From Planctomycetota bacterium (GTDB lineage: Bacteria > Planctomycetota > PLA2 > JAEUHO01): 64,000 nt of DNA. Location of the stretch: contig JASJAY010000073.1 in assembly GCA_030066775.1 (NCBI GenBank), positions 1-64,000 on the forward strand. The letters run 5' to 3'. The notes below the pieces were generated by a model. It ran no database searches, was not told where the DNA came from, and saw nothing but the letters and a program-made list of their open reading frames with translations. Every line of letters begins with the position of its first letter. The first letter of the stretch is position 1. The position numbers and the translations under genes were made by a program. Positions 16,995-25,425 of this stretch are shown piece by piece.

Positions 16995-18928
16995 GCGCAC
17001 GCCTCGGCCAGGCCCTGCTGCTTCTCGCCGCGATCGCGCTGGGCAACCCGCTCGCCGAGGGCGGCGAGCACGTCCACAGCGCGGGCGCGAGGCGCGTCAT
17101 CGAGCTCGACGGACCGCGCACCCTCCGCGAGGAGGGCGTCACCTACCGGCTCACCCGCGACGTGGACGCGCGCTACAGCGGATTCGTCATCGCGGCGAAG
17201 GACGTGACCCTCGACCTCGGCGGCCACACCGTGACCTACGGTGCCGCCGGCCGCGAGTCCCACGGCATCGCCTCGCGGCACCAGTACCACCGCGGCACGA
17301 TCACCGTGCGGAACGGCCGCATCGTGCAGGCACAGGGCGCGGGCGCCGGCACGCATGCGATCGACTTCGACGGCGGCCACGACGTGCGCCTCGAGAACCT
17401 CCAGATCGACGTGCACGCTCGCGATGCCTGCGGCATCCACGTCTACGGCACGCCCACGGGCAGCGTCGAGATCCGTGGGTGCGCGGTGGCCTGCCGCACG
17501 ACCGAGATCACGAACCGGCACTACCCGGGCGTCGCCGCCATCCGCGTCGCGGACGTCCACGTGCGGACCGAGATCACCAAGAACCGCGTGACGGCGAGTC
17601 CGCAGTGGGGCATCCAGGTGACGGGCAAGGGCGAGGACACGACCTGCCGCATCCACGAGAACCGCGTCACGGGCACCAAGGCGCTCGTGGCGAACGGCTA
17701 CATGATCGGCGTCCACCGGCGGAACGTCCGGGTGTTCGACAACGTGCTCGAAGGCGAGTCGCGCGGGATCCACGTGGACGGCGTCGACCACGAGGGGCAC
17801 GGCGCCGTGATCCACCACAACCGGATCCGCGCCCAGGACCAGCCGAACGCGGAGTTCGACCCGCATTGGTGCCACGGCATCAAGCTGGAAGACACGCGGG
17901 GCACCGTCGTGCACCACAACGTCGTGCGGGTGATCGCCGACGCCGCGCACAGCGAAGCGCGCGCCCTCGACGTGGATGCGCGCAGCGGAGGGCCGCTGCA
18001 CGTCTACGCGAACCGCTTCGAGGGCCTCTCGCGCGCGAAGGGCAAGCAAGGCAAGGCGCTCGTGTGGTCCGGCCTCGAGCAGGGCGATCCCGAGAAGGTC
18101 GTGATCGAGCACAACGTCTTCGTCGCGACCGACGTCTTCGTGCACCGCACGTGGCACAGCGACCGCGGCGTACGCTTCCGGGCCAACGCCTGGCTCGTGG
18201 ACCCGGCGCTCAAGAACGGGCGAACGCCGCTCTTCGAGCGCTGGGACAACCGCGACCTCAAGCCGTCGCCAGGCCACGGCTTCCTGGACCCGTATGCACC
18301 GCGGGGCACGATTCGCTCGAGCGAGTGGGCCGAGCCGGGTCCCTACACGTCGACCCGCGAGCGAACGATCCACGTGGCGGTCATCCGCAACACGAAGGCC
18401 GCGACCGACGCCGCGGTCCGCGTGCTGGACCGCGAAGGCCGCGAGGTCTTCCGGGGTCGGACCGACGAGGCCGGTGCGTTGGGCGTTCCGCTTGTCGTGT
18501 CGCGCCTCGGCAACGGACCGAGCGTCGACTACCGCGGTCCGTTCACGTTCGTCGTCGCACCGCGATCGGGTCGGTCCGCGAAGGGCACGATGCATCTCCG
18601 CGGTCCGGCGGCGCTCCGCGTGGACGTCGGGCGCGGGACCTTCGCACGCGTGGCTACTCGACCCGACGCGCCCCGGCGCGTGCGCGTCGAGGCGGCGGCG
18701 AACGGTCGGATGCGCATCACGTGGGCCGCACCCAATGAGGCGGACGCGATCGCGCGCTACCTCGTCGAGGTGGACGGCCAGGCCTGGCTCTTGACCCAAG
18801 CGAACGAGACCGAGCTCGGCGGCCTCGAGGCGGATCGAGCGCACGAGATCCGCGTGATCGCGCTCGGCGTCGACGGCAGCGCGTCCGCGCCCTCCCAGGT
18901 GGCGACCTCGAGCCCGACCGATGGGTAG
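16991..18928 (+). CDS. Secreted right-handed beta-helix protein, paralogue of the preceding gene
   Basis: Predicted exported protein of 645 residues with a hydrophobic leader (ARLGQALLLLAAIALG). Its beta-helix core aligns with the preceding protein through many identical blocks: NRHYPGV, SPQWGI, GTKALV-NGYMIGV, ESRGIH-DGVD, AQDQPNAEF-PHWCHGIK and SEARALD. It lacks the lipobox, Gly tract and N-terminal FN3-like domain but keeps the C-terminal regulatory-like and FN3-like domains. This is a tandem duplication with divergence of the N-terminus, so one copy is likely membrane-anchored and one soluble. GTG start overlaps the previous TGA (GTGA). Confidence 0.82.
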   Translation: MSARLGQALLLLAAIALGNPLAEGGEHVHSAGARRVIELDGPRTLREEGVTYRLTRDVDARYSGFVIAAKDVTLDLGGHTVTYGAAGRESHGIASRHQYHRGTITVRNGRIVQAQGAGAGTHAIDFDGGHDVRLENLQIDVHARDACGIHVYGTPTGSVEIRGCAVACRTTEITNRHYPGVAAIRVADVHVRTEITKNRVTASPQWGIQVTGKGEDTTCRIHENRVTGTKALVANGYMIGVHRRNVRVFDNVLEGESRGIHVDGVDHEGHGAVIHHNRIRAQDQPNAEFDPHWCHGIKLEDTRGTVVHHNVVRVIADAAHSEARALDVDARSGGPLHVYANRFEGLSRAKGKQGKALVWSGLEQGDPEKVVIEHNVFVATDVFVHRTWHSDRGVRFRANAWLVDPALKNGRTPLFERWDNRDLKPSPGHGFLDPYAPRGTIRSSEWAEPGPYTSTRERTIHVAVIRNTKAATDAAVRVLDREGREVFRGRTDEAGALGVPLVVSRLGNGPSVDYRGPFTFVVAPRSGRSAKGTMHLRGPAALRVDVGRGTFARVATRPDAPRRVRVEAAANGRMRITWAAPNEADAIARYLVEVDGQAWLLTQANETELGGLEADRAHEIRVIALGVDGSASAPSQVATSSPTDG

Positions 18929-20111
18929 CGTGGCCGTTCGTGCCGGCGTCCGGGCGTGCGACGATGATCCGTCGATGGCCTCGCAGGACGCGATCTCCGT
19001 CTGGCACGTCCGCAACTCGGACCGCTTCGGCGGGCCCGAGCGCCTGATCGTCGACCAGTGCGCGCACACGACGCCCGGCTTCGGCATGACCGTCGCCTCC
19101 TTCGCGACGGGCGACGCCCCGCATGCGTTCCTCGACGCGGCGGCGGCCCGCGGGATCCGCACCCGGCGCCTGCCCCAGGGCAGCAGCTACGACCCGCGGC
19201 TCGTCCGTCGTCTCCGTGACGCCGTGCGCGCCGACGCCCCCGACGTGCTCGTGGGCCACGACTACAAGGCCAACCTCCTTCTGCATCTCGCAGCCCGCAA
19301 GCTCGGCATCCCGCGGGTGGCGATCGTGCACGGCTACACCGGCGAGAACCGCAAGATCCGGTTCTTCGAGGCGCTCGACCGACGCGTGCTCAAGCGCCTG
19401 GACGCCGTCGTCGTGGTCGCCGACGCCATGTGCGCCATGCTGCTCAAGCGGGGCGTGCCCGCTGATCGCATCCACCTCGTGCCGAATGCGATCGACACGG
19501 ACGCGGTGTCCGCCACGGCGGCCGCGGCGCGCGACGACCTGCGCGCCGCCTGGGACGTCACGGATCACACGGTGCTGCTCGCCCTCGGGCGGCTCAGCCC
19601 CGAGAAGGGCCAGGACGTCTTGCTCGAGGCGTTGGCCCGCATGCCCGCAGAGGCAACGCGTCCGCTGACCCTCGTGCTCGTGGGCGACGGTGCGACGCGC
19701 GGCGCGCTGGAGGCCCAAGCCGAGCGGCTCGGGCTCACCGGGCGCGTGCGCTTCCTGGGCTGGCGCGACGATCCGCACGCCTGCCTCGGCGCCGCCGACG
19801 CGGTCGTGCTGCCCTCGCGCACGGAGGGGCTGCCGCTGGCGCTGCTCGAGGCCATGGCCGCGGAGCGCCCGGTCGTGGCGACGCGGGTCGGCGGGGTGCC
19901 CGACGCGCTCGCGGACGGCGAAGCCGGCTGGCTTGCCACCCCGGACGACGCCGGATCCTTGGCAGACGCGTTGACCGCAATGCTCGCCGATGCCGATGCA
20001 CGGGCCGCGAAGATCGCAGCCGGGCGTGCCCGCGTGACCGCACACTACAGCGCGGCGCGACAGGCGCGCGCGCTCGAGGCGGTCTATGCCGCGGTGACCG
20101 CCCGCGCGTGA
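18921..20111 (+). CDS. Glycosyltransferase family 4
   Basis: GT-B fold retaining glycosyltransferase, up to 396 residues. The N-terminal acceptor domain contains RFGGPERLIVDQ. The C-terminal nucleotide-sugar domain carries GRLSPEKGQDVLLEAL and the E-x7-E region RTEGLPLALLEAMAAERPVV. The ATG at 18921 overlaps the previous gene by 8 bases; ATG 18975 (MASQDAISVW) is an alternative that begins just before the conserved domain, and neither has a clear ribosome-binding site. It is the last gene of the plus-strand exopolysaccharide arm and presumably builds the repeat unit in the cytoplasm. Confidence 0.88.
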   Translation: MGSVAVRAGVRACDDDPSMASQDAISVWHVRNSDRFGGPERLIVDQCAHTTPGFGMTVASFATGDAPHAFLDAAAARGIRTRRLPQGSSYDPRLVRRLRDAVRADAPDVLVGHDYKANLLLHLAARKLGIPRVAIVHGYTGENRKIRFFEALDRRVLKRLDAVVVVADAMCAMLLKRGVPADRIHLVPNAIDTDAVSATAAAARDDLRAAWDVTDHTVLLALGRLSPEKGQDVLLEALARMPAEATRPLTLVLVGDGATRGALEAQAERLGLTGRVRFLGWRDDPHACLGAADAVVLPSRTEGLPLALLEAMAAERPVVATRVGGVPDALADGEAGWLATPDDAGSLADALTAMLADADARAAKIAAGRARVTAHYSAARQARALEAVYAAVTARA

Positions 20112-20196
20112 GCCTCGCAGAGCGGGATGTTCCGCACTCCGTGGTTGATTCCCGCGAGGGGCCTCTGCATCCTGCGTCGAACGCGGAGGAGCCCTC

Positions 20197-20682
20197 ATGG
20201 ATCGCAAGCAGCTCTCGTTGATCGCCGCCATCTGCGGCGGCGTCGTCGTGATCGGCATGTTCCTGCCTGTGTTGAACGCGGGTACGTCCGGCATGCCCGA
20301 CATCCCGGGCGTCGATTTCGCGAGCAAGAGCAAGAGCGTCAACGGGTTCGACAAAGGCGGCGCTCTCATCCTGGCCTTCATCCTCGCCGCCGCCGCCTGC
20401 GCCGCCGCCGTGATGGTGTTTCTCGACAAGACCGACGCGGTGCCGTTCGACGGCCGGCAGCTGCTGTTCCTGGCCGTTGGCGCGTTCGGGCTCGCGGCCG
20501 TGCTTGCCGTGATCACCATGCTCGACGGGGACTACCAAACGAGGACGATTGGTCCCGTCACAGTCGGGGCGACGCGCGGGATCGGGCTCTATCTCATGCT
20601 CCTCGGTGCGATCGGAGGCGCTGCCGCGTCCTTCCTCGCCACGAAGCAGGCCCCGTCGTCCGGCGGTGGCGGCGACAGTTAG
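20197..20682 (+). CDS. Small four-helix membrane protein of unknown function
   Basis: Not a recognised family. The 161-residue protein shows four hydrophobic segments (about residues 8-28, 55-78, 88-108 and 125-147) with an Ala/Gly-rich composition, and ends in a flexible SSGGGGDS tail. A strong GGAGG lies 7 bases before the ATG. It is separated from the glycosyltransferase by 85 bases and converges with the glycosyltransferase-acyltransferase fusion gene, with only 3 bases between the two genes. A role in the polysaccharide locus is only suggested by position. Confidence 0.75.
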   Translation: MDRKQLSLIAAICGGVVVIGMFLPVLNAGTSGMPDIPGVDFASKSKSVNGFDKGGALILAFILAAAACAAAVMVFLDKTDAVPFDGRQLLFLAVGAFGLAAVLAVITMLDGDYQTRTIGPVTVGATRGIGLYLMLLGAIGGAAASFLATKQAPSSGGGGDS

Positions 20683-20685
20683 TCG

Positions 20686-22902
20686 CTACTCCGCTTCGCT
20701 CGCGCCGCGCCGCACCCGGCGCTTCAGCTCTTCCTTGACCAGCGTCTTCAGCGCGGCGCCGAATCCGCGCATGCCGCCGCGGTCGCGCCGTAGGTCCACC
20801 TCGACGTCGTAGAGGCGGCGCGTGCCCGACCGCCAGCGGCTCTTGTAGGCCTCGTCGCCGTCGAGGAAGTCGTACACCTGGGCGTCCGTCCCGAAGAGCT
20901 GGTCGCGCAGCGTGAGGTAGAGCAGCAGCGTGCCAGGGGACGGCGTCTCGTCGTCCGGCGCCATGCCGGACTGGTAGCCGTAGAGCCGGCCCTGGAAGCG
21001 GAAGCCGTACTCGACGGCCAGGTCCTTGCCCTCCGCGCGGAGCACCGTCGCGAAGAGACGCCCCTCCTGTGCCAGGTAGGGAATCAGGCGCTCGTGGAAG
21101 GCGCGCTGCGTATCGGTCGCGAAGGTGCTGGCCTCCTCGAGCGAGGCGCCGTGGATGCCGAAGACCCGATCGAGCAACCCCGCGGCCGCGTCCCCGGACG
21201 TGATCACCTCCACGGCCGCGCCTTCGCGCTTCTCGAAGCGCTTGAGGTTGCGCCGGAAGCGATTGCGGGCGCCGCGGCTGTAGCGCGCCTGGAGATACGC
21301 GTCGAAGTCGGCTTCGCGCGCGGCGTAGTGCGCCACGGTGCTCTGGTACTCCGTGAACGCTAGCCCCAAGGCCGGATCGTGCAGCGCGCGCCGGAGCGCG
21401 CCGTCTTCCGTCACGTGGTGCAGCTCGGCGTGCCGTACGCCCGCCTCGCGCAGCGCGGCCAGGGCGGCACGGGCTACGGTGTCGGCGTGGCCCTCGCGCG
21501 CGACCACGTCGAGGTGGTCGGCGCCCAGCTCGCGTCCCGGAAAGCGCACGGTGCGCCCGTCGCGCGCCAGCGGCAGGAGGCCGAGCAGCTCGCCGTCCGC
21601 GTCGCGCACGATCACGACACAGGGTGTCTCTTCGGAGACCTGGAACCAGGTGAAGGCCCACGTCGGCGTCAGGAAGAACTGCTCGTCCGTCAGCAGCGCG
21701 TCCCACGCCATGCCAATCGGATAGAGCGCGTCCAGCGTGTCGACCACCTCGACGGACACATCAGGCGTGGTGCGGCGCCGGGCTGCCACCACGCGCGCAT
21801 AGTGCGCGGTCGTGTCGGCCGCCATGCGCGTGGCGGTGTAGGTGTCGTCGAAGCGCGCGCGGCCGGCCTGCCCCAGGGCCGCGGCGTGCGCGGCGTCGCC
21901 GAGCACGGTGCCGAGGGCCTCCGTCAACGCGTCCACGTCGCCGGCCGGGTAGAGGTAGCCCGTCTCGCCGGGCACGACGAGGTCGGGGGTGCCCCCCACC
22001 GCGGAGGCCACGACGGGCAGCCCGCAGGCCATGTACTCGAGGATCGCGTTCGAGAGCCCTTCGCTCTCGGAGCAGAGCACGCCGACATCGAGCTCTTTGA
22101 GGATGGGCACGACCGCCTTGCCTGGGCGCAGCACGTGCACGCGCTCGCCCACACCGAGCGTGGCCGCGCGCTCGCGCACCTCGGCGTCGTCGTATTCGCC
22201 GAGGAAGAGCGCGTGCACGTCGCCCACCTCTTCGCCTAGCTTCGCGAGCGCCTCGACCAGGTCCGCCTGACGCTTCAGGGGACGGAAGTTGGCGACCAGC
22301 CCGACGAGCCGTGCCGTCCGCTCGACCCCGAGCTCGGCCCGCAGGCCTTCCCGCGCAGGCACGTCGAAGCGCGCGGGATCGTGGCCGTTGGCGACGACGG
22401 CGACCTTGGCCGGCGGCACCCACTCGACCTCGACGGTCCGCTCCGCCACGGCCTGCGCGTTCGCTAGCACGAGGTCCGCGCCGCGGTTCGTCATGCGCAG
22501 TACGTCGAGCTTGCGCGGCGTCTGCCAGTACCCCAGGTCACGCCGCGAGGTGATCACCGGGACCCCGGCGCGCTCGGCGATCAACGGTCCCCAGATCGCG
22601 CCGTCGGCCATGAAGGCGTGCACGAGGTCGAACTCGGCCTTCCGGATGTCGTCGGCCAGACCCCGCAGGCTCGCGAGGAAGAGCGGGTTCTTCACGGACC
22701 GGAGCTTCACGACGCGCGTCGGGCACGGCAGCCCGCCCGTCTCGAAGTACGGCGCGTTGCGTAGCGCCCACAGCTCCGCGGTCCACGGCGCCGGCATGTG
22801 CCGGATCAGCGTGGCGACCTGGCCCTCGGTTCCGCCGTCCTCGCCCTGGTACTCGTCGATGAGGAGCAGGACCCGGCGGGCCTCCTTGTCGCCCGCGCTC
22901 AT
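20686..22902 (-). CDS. Fusion of GT4 glycosyltransferase and CelD/FemAB-like GNAT acyltransferase
   Basis: A 738-residue two-enzyme protein. Residues about 10-375 are a GT-B glycosyltransferase, with DEYQGEDGGTEGQVATLI at the N-terminus and SESEGLSNAILEYMACGLPVV as the nucleotide-sugar motif. Residues about 400-720 match the CelD/BioF2-like acetyltransferase group of the GNAT/FemAB fold (QFFLTPTWAFTWF, RNRFRRNLKRFEK, then YGFRFQGRLYGYQSG and LLYLTLRD). Such enzymes transfer acyl or aminoacyl groups. ATG 22900-22902 overlaps the upstream CapK-type gene by ATGA, so an activating enzyme and this transferase are translationally coupled. The same cell step may attach a sugar and acylate it; the acyl donor is unknown. 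Confidence 0.85.
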   Translation of the reverse strand: MSAGDKEARRVLLLIDEYQGEDGGTEGQVATLIRHMPAPWTAELWALRNAPYFETGGLPCPTRVVKLRSVKNPLFLASLRGLADDIRKAEFDLVHAFMADGAIWGPLIAERAGVPVITSRRDLGYWQTPRKLDVLRMTNRGADLVLANAQAVAERTVEVEWVPPAKVAVVANGHDPARFDVPAREGLRAELGVERTARLVGLVANFRPLKRQADLVEALAKLGEEVGDVHALFLGEYDDAEVRERAATLGVGERVHVLRPGKAVVPILKELDVGVLCSESEGLSNAILEYMACGLPVVASAVGGTPDLVVPGETGYLYPAGDVDALTEALGTVLGDAAHAAALGQAGRARFDDTYTATRMAADTTAHYARVVAARRRTTPDVSVEVVDTLDALYPIGMAWDALLTDEQFFLTPTWAFTWFQVSEETPCVVIVRDADGELLGLLPLARDGRTVRFPGRELGADHLDVVAREGHADTVARAALAALREAGVRHAELHHVTEDGALRRALHDPALGLAFTEYQSTVAHYAAREADFDAYLQARYSRGARNRFRRNLKRFEKREGAAVEVITSGDAAAGLLDRVFGIHGASLEEASTFATDTQRAFHERLIPYLAQEGRLFATVLRAEGKDLAVEYGFRFQGRLYGYQSGMAPDDETPSPGTLLLYLTLRDQLFGTDAQVYDFLDGDEAYKSRWRSGTRRLYDVEVDLRRDRGGMRGFGAALKTLVKEELKRRVRRGASEAE

Positions 22903-24218
22903 GCGACCCCGGCCCGGAAGGGCACGTCGCTCACGGTGTAGCGGTGCTTGCCCGTCTTGGTGAGCGGGATCTCGTCTACCGGCCTCCACTCGACCGTGAC
23001 GGCGGGCCCGAGCTGCGCGCGGATCTTCTCGAGCAGCGGCGCCATCTCGGCGTCCGTGATGGACCCGACCGTGAGCACCTCCAAGCGCTCGACGGCCTCC
23101 TGACGCACCTGGAAGCGCGTGACCGCCTGGACGCCGTAGAAGAGGTGCGTGAAGAACTCGCCGTGCACGCGCCCGCCGTCCGGCGTCGTGATGAAGTCGC
23201 TGGTGCGACCGTGGATGCGCTCGAGGCGCGGGTACGGACACGGCAGCTGTTCATCATCCGCGGGGGGTTCCGCCCACGAGGCGACGTCGCCGTTCTCGTA
23301 GCGGATCAAACCGAATGCGCGATTCGTGAAGTCCGTGACGAGCACGCGGCCGGGCACGCCCGGCGGCACCGGCCGGCCTTCGTCATCCACGATCTCGAGC
23401 ACGCGGCCGTGCGCGAAGACGTAGTAGTGGCCGTCGTGCCACTGCGCCGCGAGCGAGGCGCTCTCGCGCGAGCCGTAGTAGTCGGTCAGCCGCTGGCCGA
23501 AGCCGGCCTCGATGCGCGCGCGGCGCTCGTCGTCGACGGCCTCCGCGGCAGAGCGCAGGAGCTTCGGTTGGTAGCGAAGGCCGCCGCGCTGCGTCAGGTG
23601 CTCGGCGAACAGATCGAGTGCGGAGGCGTAGCCGAGGATGACGTCGGGCCGCTTCCGCTCGAGCGCCTGGACGAACGCCTCGATGCGGTCCTTGTCGAGG
23701 TCGAAGACGTTGAGGCTCAGCTCCCCGAGGAGGCGCGCTTCCAGGCGGGCCTTCCAGGTGTGGTCCTCGGGGTTGAGGTCGTCGCCCCAGAGGTAGGCCT
23801 TCGTGCACCACGGGGTGAGCCCCCACCAGAACCAGATCCAGTTCTCCGTGGCGAACTCGCGCAAGCCGTACTCGCGGTCCTGGTACACGACCACGGGCTC
23901 GCCGGTCGAGCCGCCGGATGCGTTCCGGATGAGCGCCTCCCGCGGCCGCGTGCTGTCGCAGAGCGCGTCGACGTGAGCCTGCACGTCCGCGCGGCGCAGG
24001 ATCGGGAAGGCCTCGAGCGTGTCGGCGTCCGCCGGGAGGTCGCGGAAGTAGGGCACGGCCTCGCGCGCCCAGGCGAGATGCGTCCGCACCCGCTCCGCCT
24101 GCCAGGCCTGGAAGGCCTTCGGGGCGAGCGCCGCAACCCGCTGGAGCTCCCGAAAATAGGGCTTCCAGCCCCGGTTGCGCCGCTCCGCGCCGAATCGCCA
24201 GGTCAGGCGGCGAATCAT
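22899..24218 (-). CDS. CapK/phenylacetate-CoA-ligase-family adenylating enzyme
   Basis: ANL-superfamily protein, 439 residues, similar to the CapK group found in capsule loci. ATP-binding motif NASGGSTGEPVVVY, adenine-binding YGSRES, and a later LTKTGKHRYTVSD close to the family's catalytic Lys region. The family activates carboxylates as acyl-adenylates, often onto CoA or a carrier. ATG 24216-24218 (MIRRLTWRFG) is chosen because the extra upstream reading is unlike the family. It diverges from the GT2 gene across 124 bases and overlaps the GT4-GNAT fusion by 4 bases, suggesting a shared acylation step in polysaccharide synthesis. Substrate unknown. Confidence 0.85.
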   Translation of the reverse strand: MIRRLTWRFGAERRNRGWKPYFRELQRVAALAPKAFQAWQAERVRTHLAWAREAVPYFRDLPADADTLEAFPILRRADVQAHVDALCDSTRPREALIRNASGGSTGEPVVVYQDREYGLREFATENWIWFWWGLTPWCTKAYLWGDDLNPEDHTWKARLEARLLGELSLNVFDLDKDRIEAFVQALERKRPDVILGYASALDLFAEHLTQRGGLRYQPKLLRSAAEAVDDERRARIEAGFGQRLTDYYGSRESASLAAQWHDGHYYVFAHGRVLEIVDDEGRPVPPGVPGRVLVTDFTNRAFGLIRYENGDVASWAEPPADDEQLPCPYPRLERIHGRTSDFITTPDGGRVHGEFFTHLFYGVQAVTRFQVRQEAVERLEVLTVGSITDAEMAPLLEKIRAQLGPAVTVEWRPVDEIPLTKTGKHRYTVSDVPFRAGVA

Positions 24219-24342
24219 GTCGGCGCTTCCTCCCAGGTCCGGGCCCCATCTGGTCGATACGCGTAGGGGTCCGCATCCCGTACATCGACGGTTTCGCGGC
24301 CTGACAGCAAGCAAACGGGACGCGAATCGGACGAGCCAGGGG

Positions 24343-25425
24343 ATGCACGAGCGCACAGGCCAGCTGGTGGGAGCGAAGGCGAGCCGCCGCGGGGCGGATC
24401 AGCCGGCCGCGCCCGGCACCGTGGACATCACGGTCGTGCTGCCCGTGCGCAACGAGGGCGACCACATCGCGGCCGTCCTCGGCGACCTCCAGGCCCAGGC
24501 GCTCGGCGCGCTCACGCTCGAGATCCTCGTGGTCGACGGCGAGAGCACGGACGACACCGTCGCCCGCGCCGAAGGCCTCGCTGCCGACGATCCGCGCATC
24601 CGTGTGCTCACGAATCCGCGGCGCCTCTCGTCCGCCGCGCGGGCGATCGGCGCCGAGGCGGCACGCGGCCGCTTCATCGCGTACGTCGACGGCCACTGCC
24701 GCGTGCCGACGAAGACGCTGCTCGCCGACATGGTCGCGCTCTTCGAGCGCACGGGCGCCGCCTGCCTGTCTCGCCCCCAGCCGCTCGTGGCCGGCCACGA
24801 AGGCATCCTGGCGCGGGCCATCTCGGCGGCGCGCACCTCGCCGTTCGGCCACAGCACCCAGACGACGATCTACGACGACGACGAGCGGCAGGTGGACCCG
24901 ACCAGCGCCGGTGCCATGTACCGGCGCGAGGTGTTCGAGACCGTGGGCAACTTCGACCCGGCCTTCGACGCGTGCGAGGACGTCGAGTTCAACTGGCGCG
25001 TCGCGCACGCCGGCCTCGACGCCTGGACGAGCCCTGCCCTCGCGGTGCAGTACGAGCCGCGCCGCAGCCTCCGCGCGCTCTGGAAGCAGATGGTGCGCTA
25101 CGGCCTCGGTCGCGCCCGCTTGCACCGCAAGCACAGGAGCGCCTTCACGCTCGAGTCGCTCGTACCCGCCGGCTTCGTGCTCGGCCTGCCCGTGCTGGCC
25201 GCCGCCCCCTTCCTGCCCTCGCCCCTCTCGTGGATCGCCGCGGCGCCCTACGCGCTCTACCTCGTGCTGAGCCTCGTGGCGTCGGCGTTCACGGCGGTGC
25301 GACGCGGCCCCGTGCTCTTCCCGTTCCTGCCGGCCGCGTTCTTCGTGATCCACGCGGGGCTCGGCGTCGGCTACCTGAAGGGCTGGCTCTCGAAGCGACC
25401 CGCCTTCGCGGAGACGACGTCATGA
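24343..25425 (+). CDS. Glycosyltransferase family 2, membrane-anchored
   Basis: GT-A fold transferase, 360 residues. Opening VDITVVLPVRNEGDHIAAVL, the DGESTDDT segment, the metal-binding YVDGHC (DxD-like), and the acceptor-side ACEDVEFNWR (ED) motif are visible, followed by two to three C-terminal membrane helices (about 270-345). This resembles membrane-associated exopolysaccharide GT2 enzymes such as ExoA/SuccA types. ATG 24343 is preferred over 24175 because CAGGGG lies just upstream and the longer version runs into the divergent gene. The stop overlaps the next ATG (ATGA). Confidence 0.88.
   Translation: MHERTGQLVGAKASRRGADQPAAPGTVDITVVLPVRNEGDHIAAVLGDLQAQALGALTLEILVVDGESTDDTVARAEGLAADDPRIRVLTNPRRLSSAARAIGAEAARGRFIAYVDGHCRVPTKTLLADMVALFERTGAACLSRPQPLVAGHEGILARAISAARTSPFGHSTQTTIYDDDERQVDPTSAGAMYRREVFETVGNFDPAFDACEDVEFNWRVAHAGLDAWTSPALAVQYEPRRSLRALWKQMVRYGLGRARLHRKHRSAFTLESLVPAGFVLGLPVLAAAPFLPSPLSWIAAAPYALYLVLSLVASAFTAVRRGPVLFPFLPAAFFVIHAGLGVGYLKGWLSKRPAFAETTS

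Noticed and set aside
14693-18928. Open frame of 1411 codons on the plus strand
   Set aside because: In its first part it is a shifted-frame shadow of the first beta-helix gene, rich in Arg/Pro/Ala without family motifs; only its end, from 16991, is a real gene.
24175-24342. Longer start for the GT2 gene
   Set aside because: It would overlap the divergent CapK gene start and adds an Arg/Pro-rich segment not seen in the family; ATG 24343 has CAGGGG upstream.
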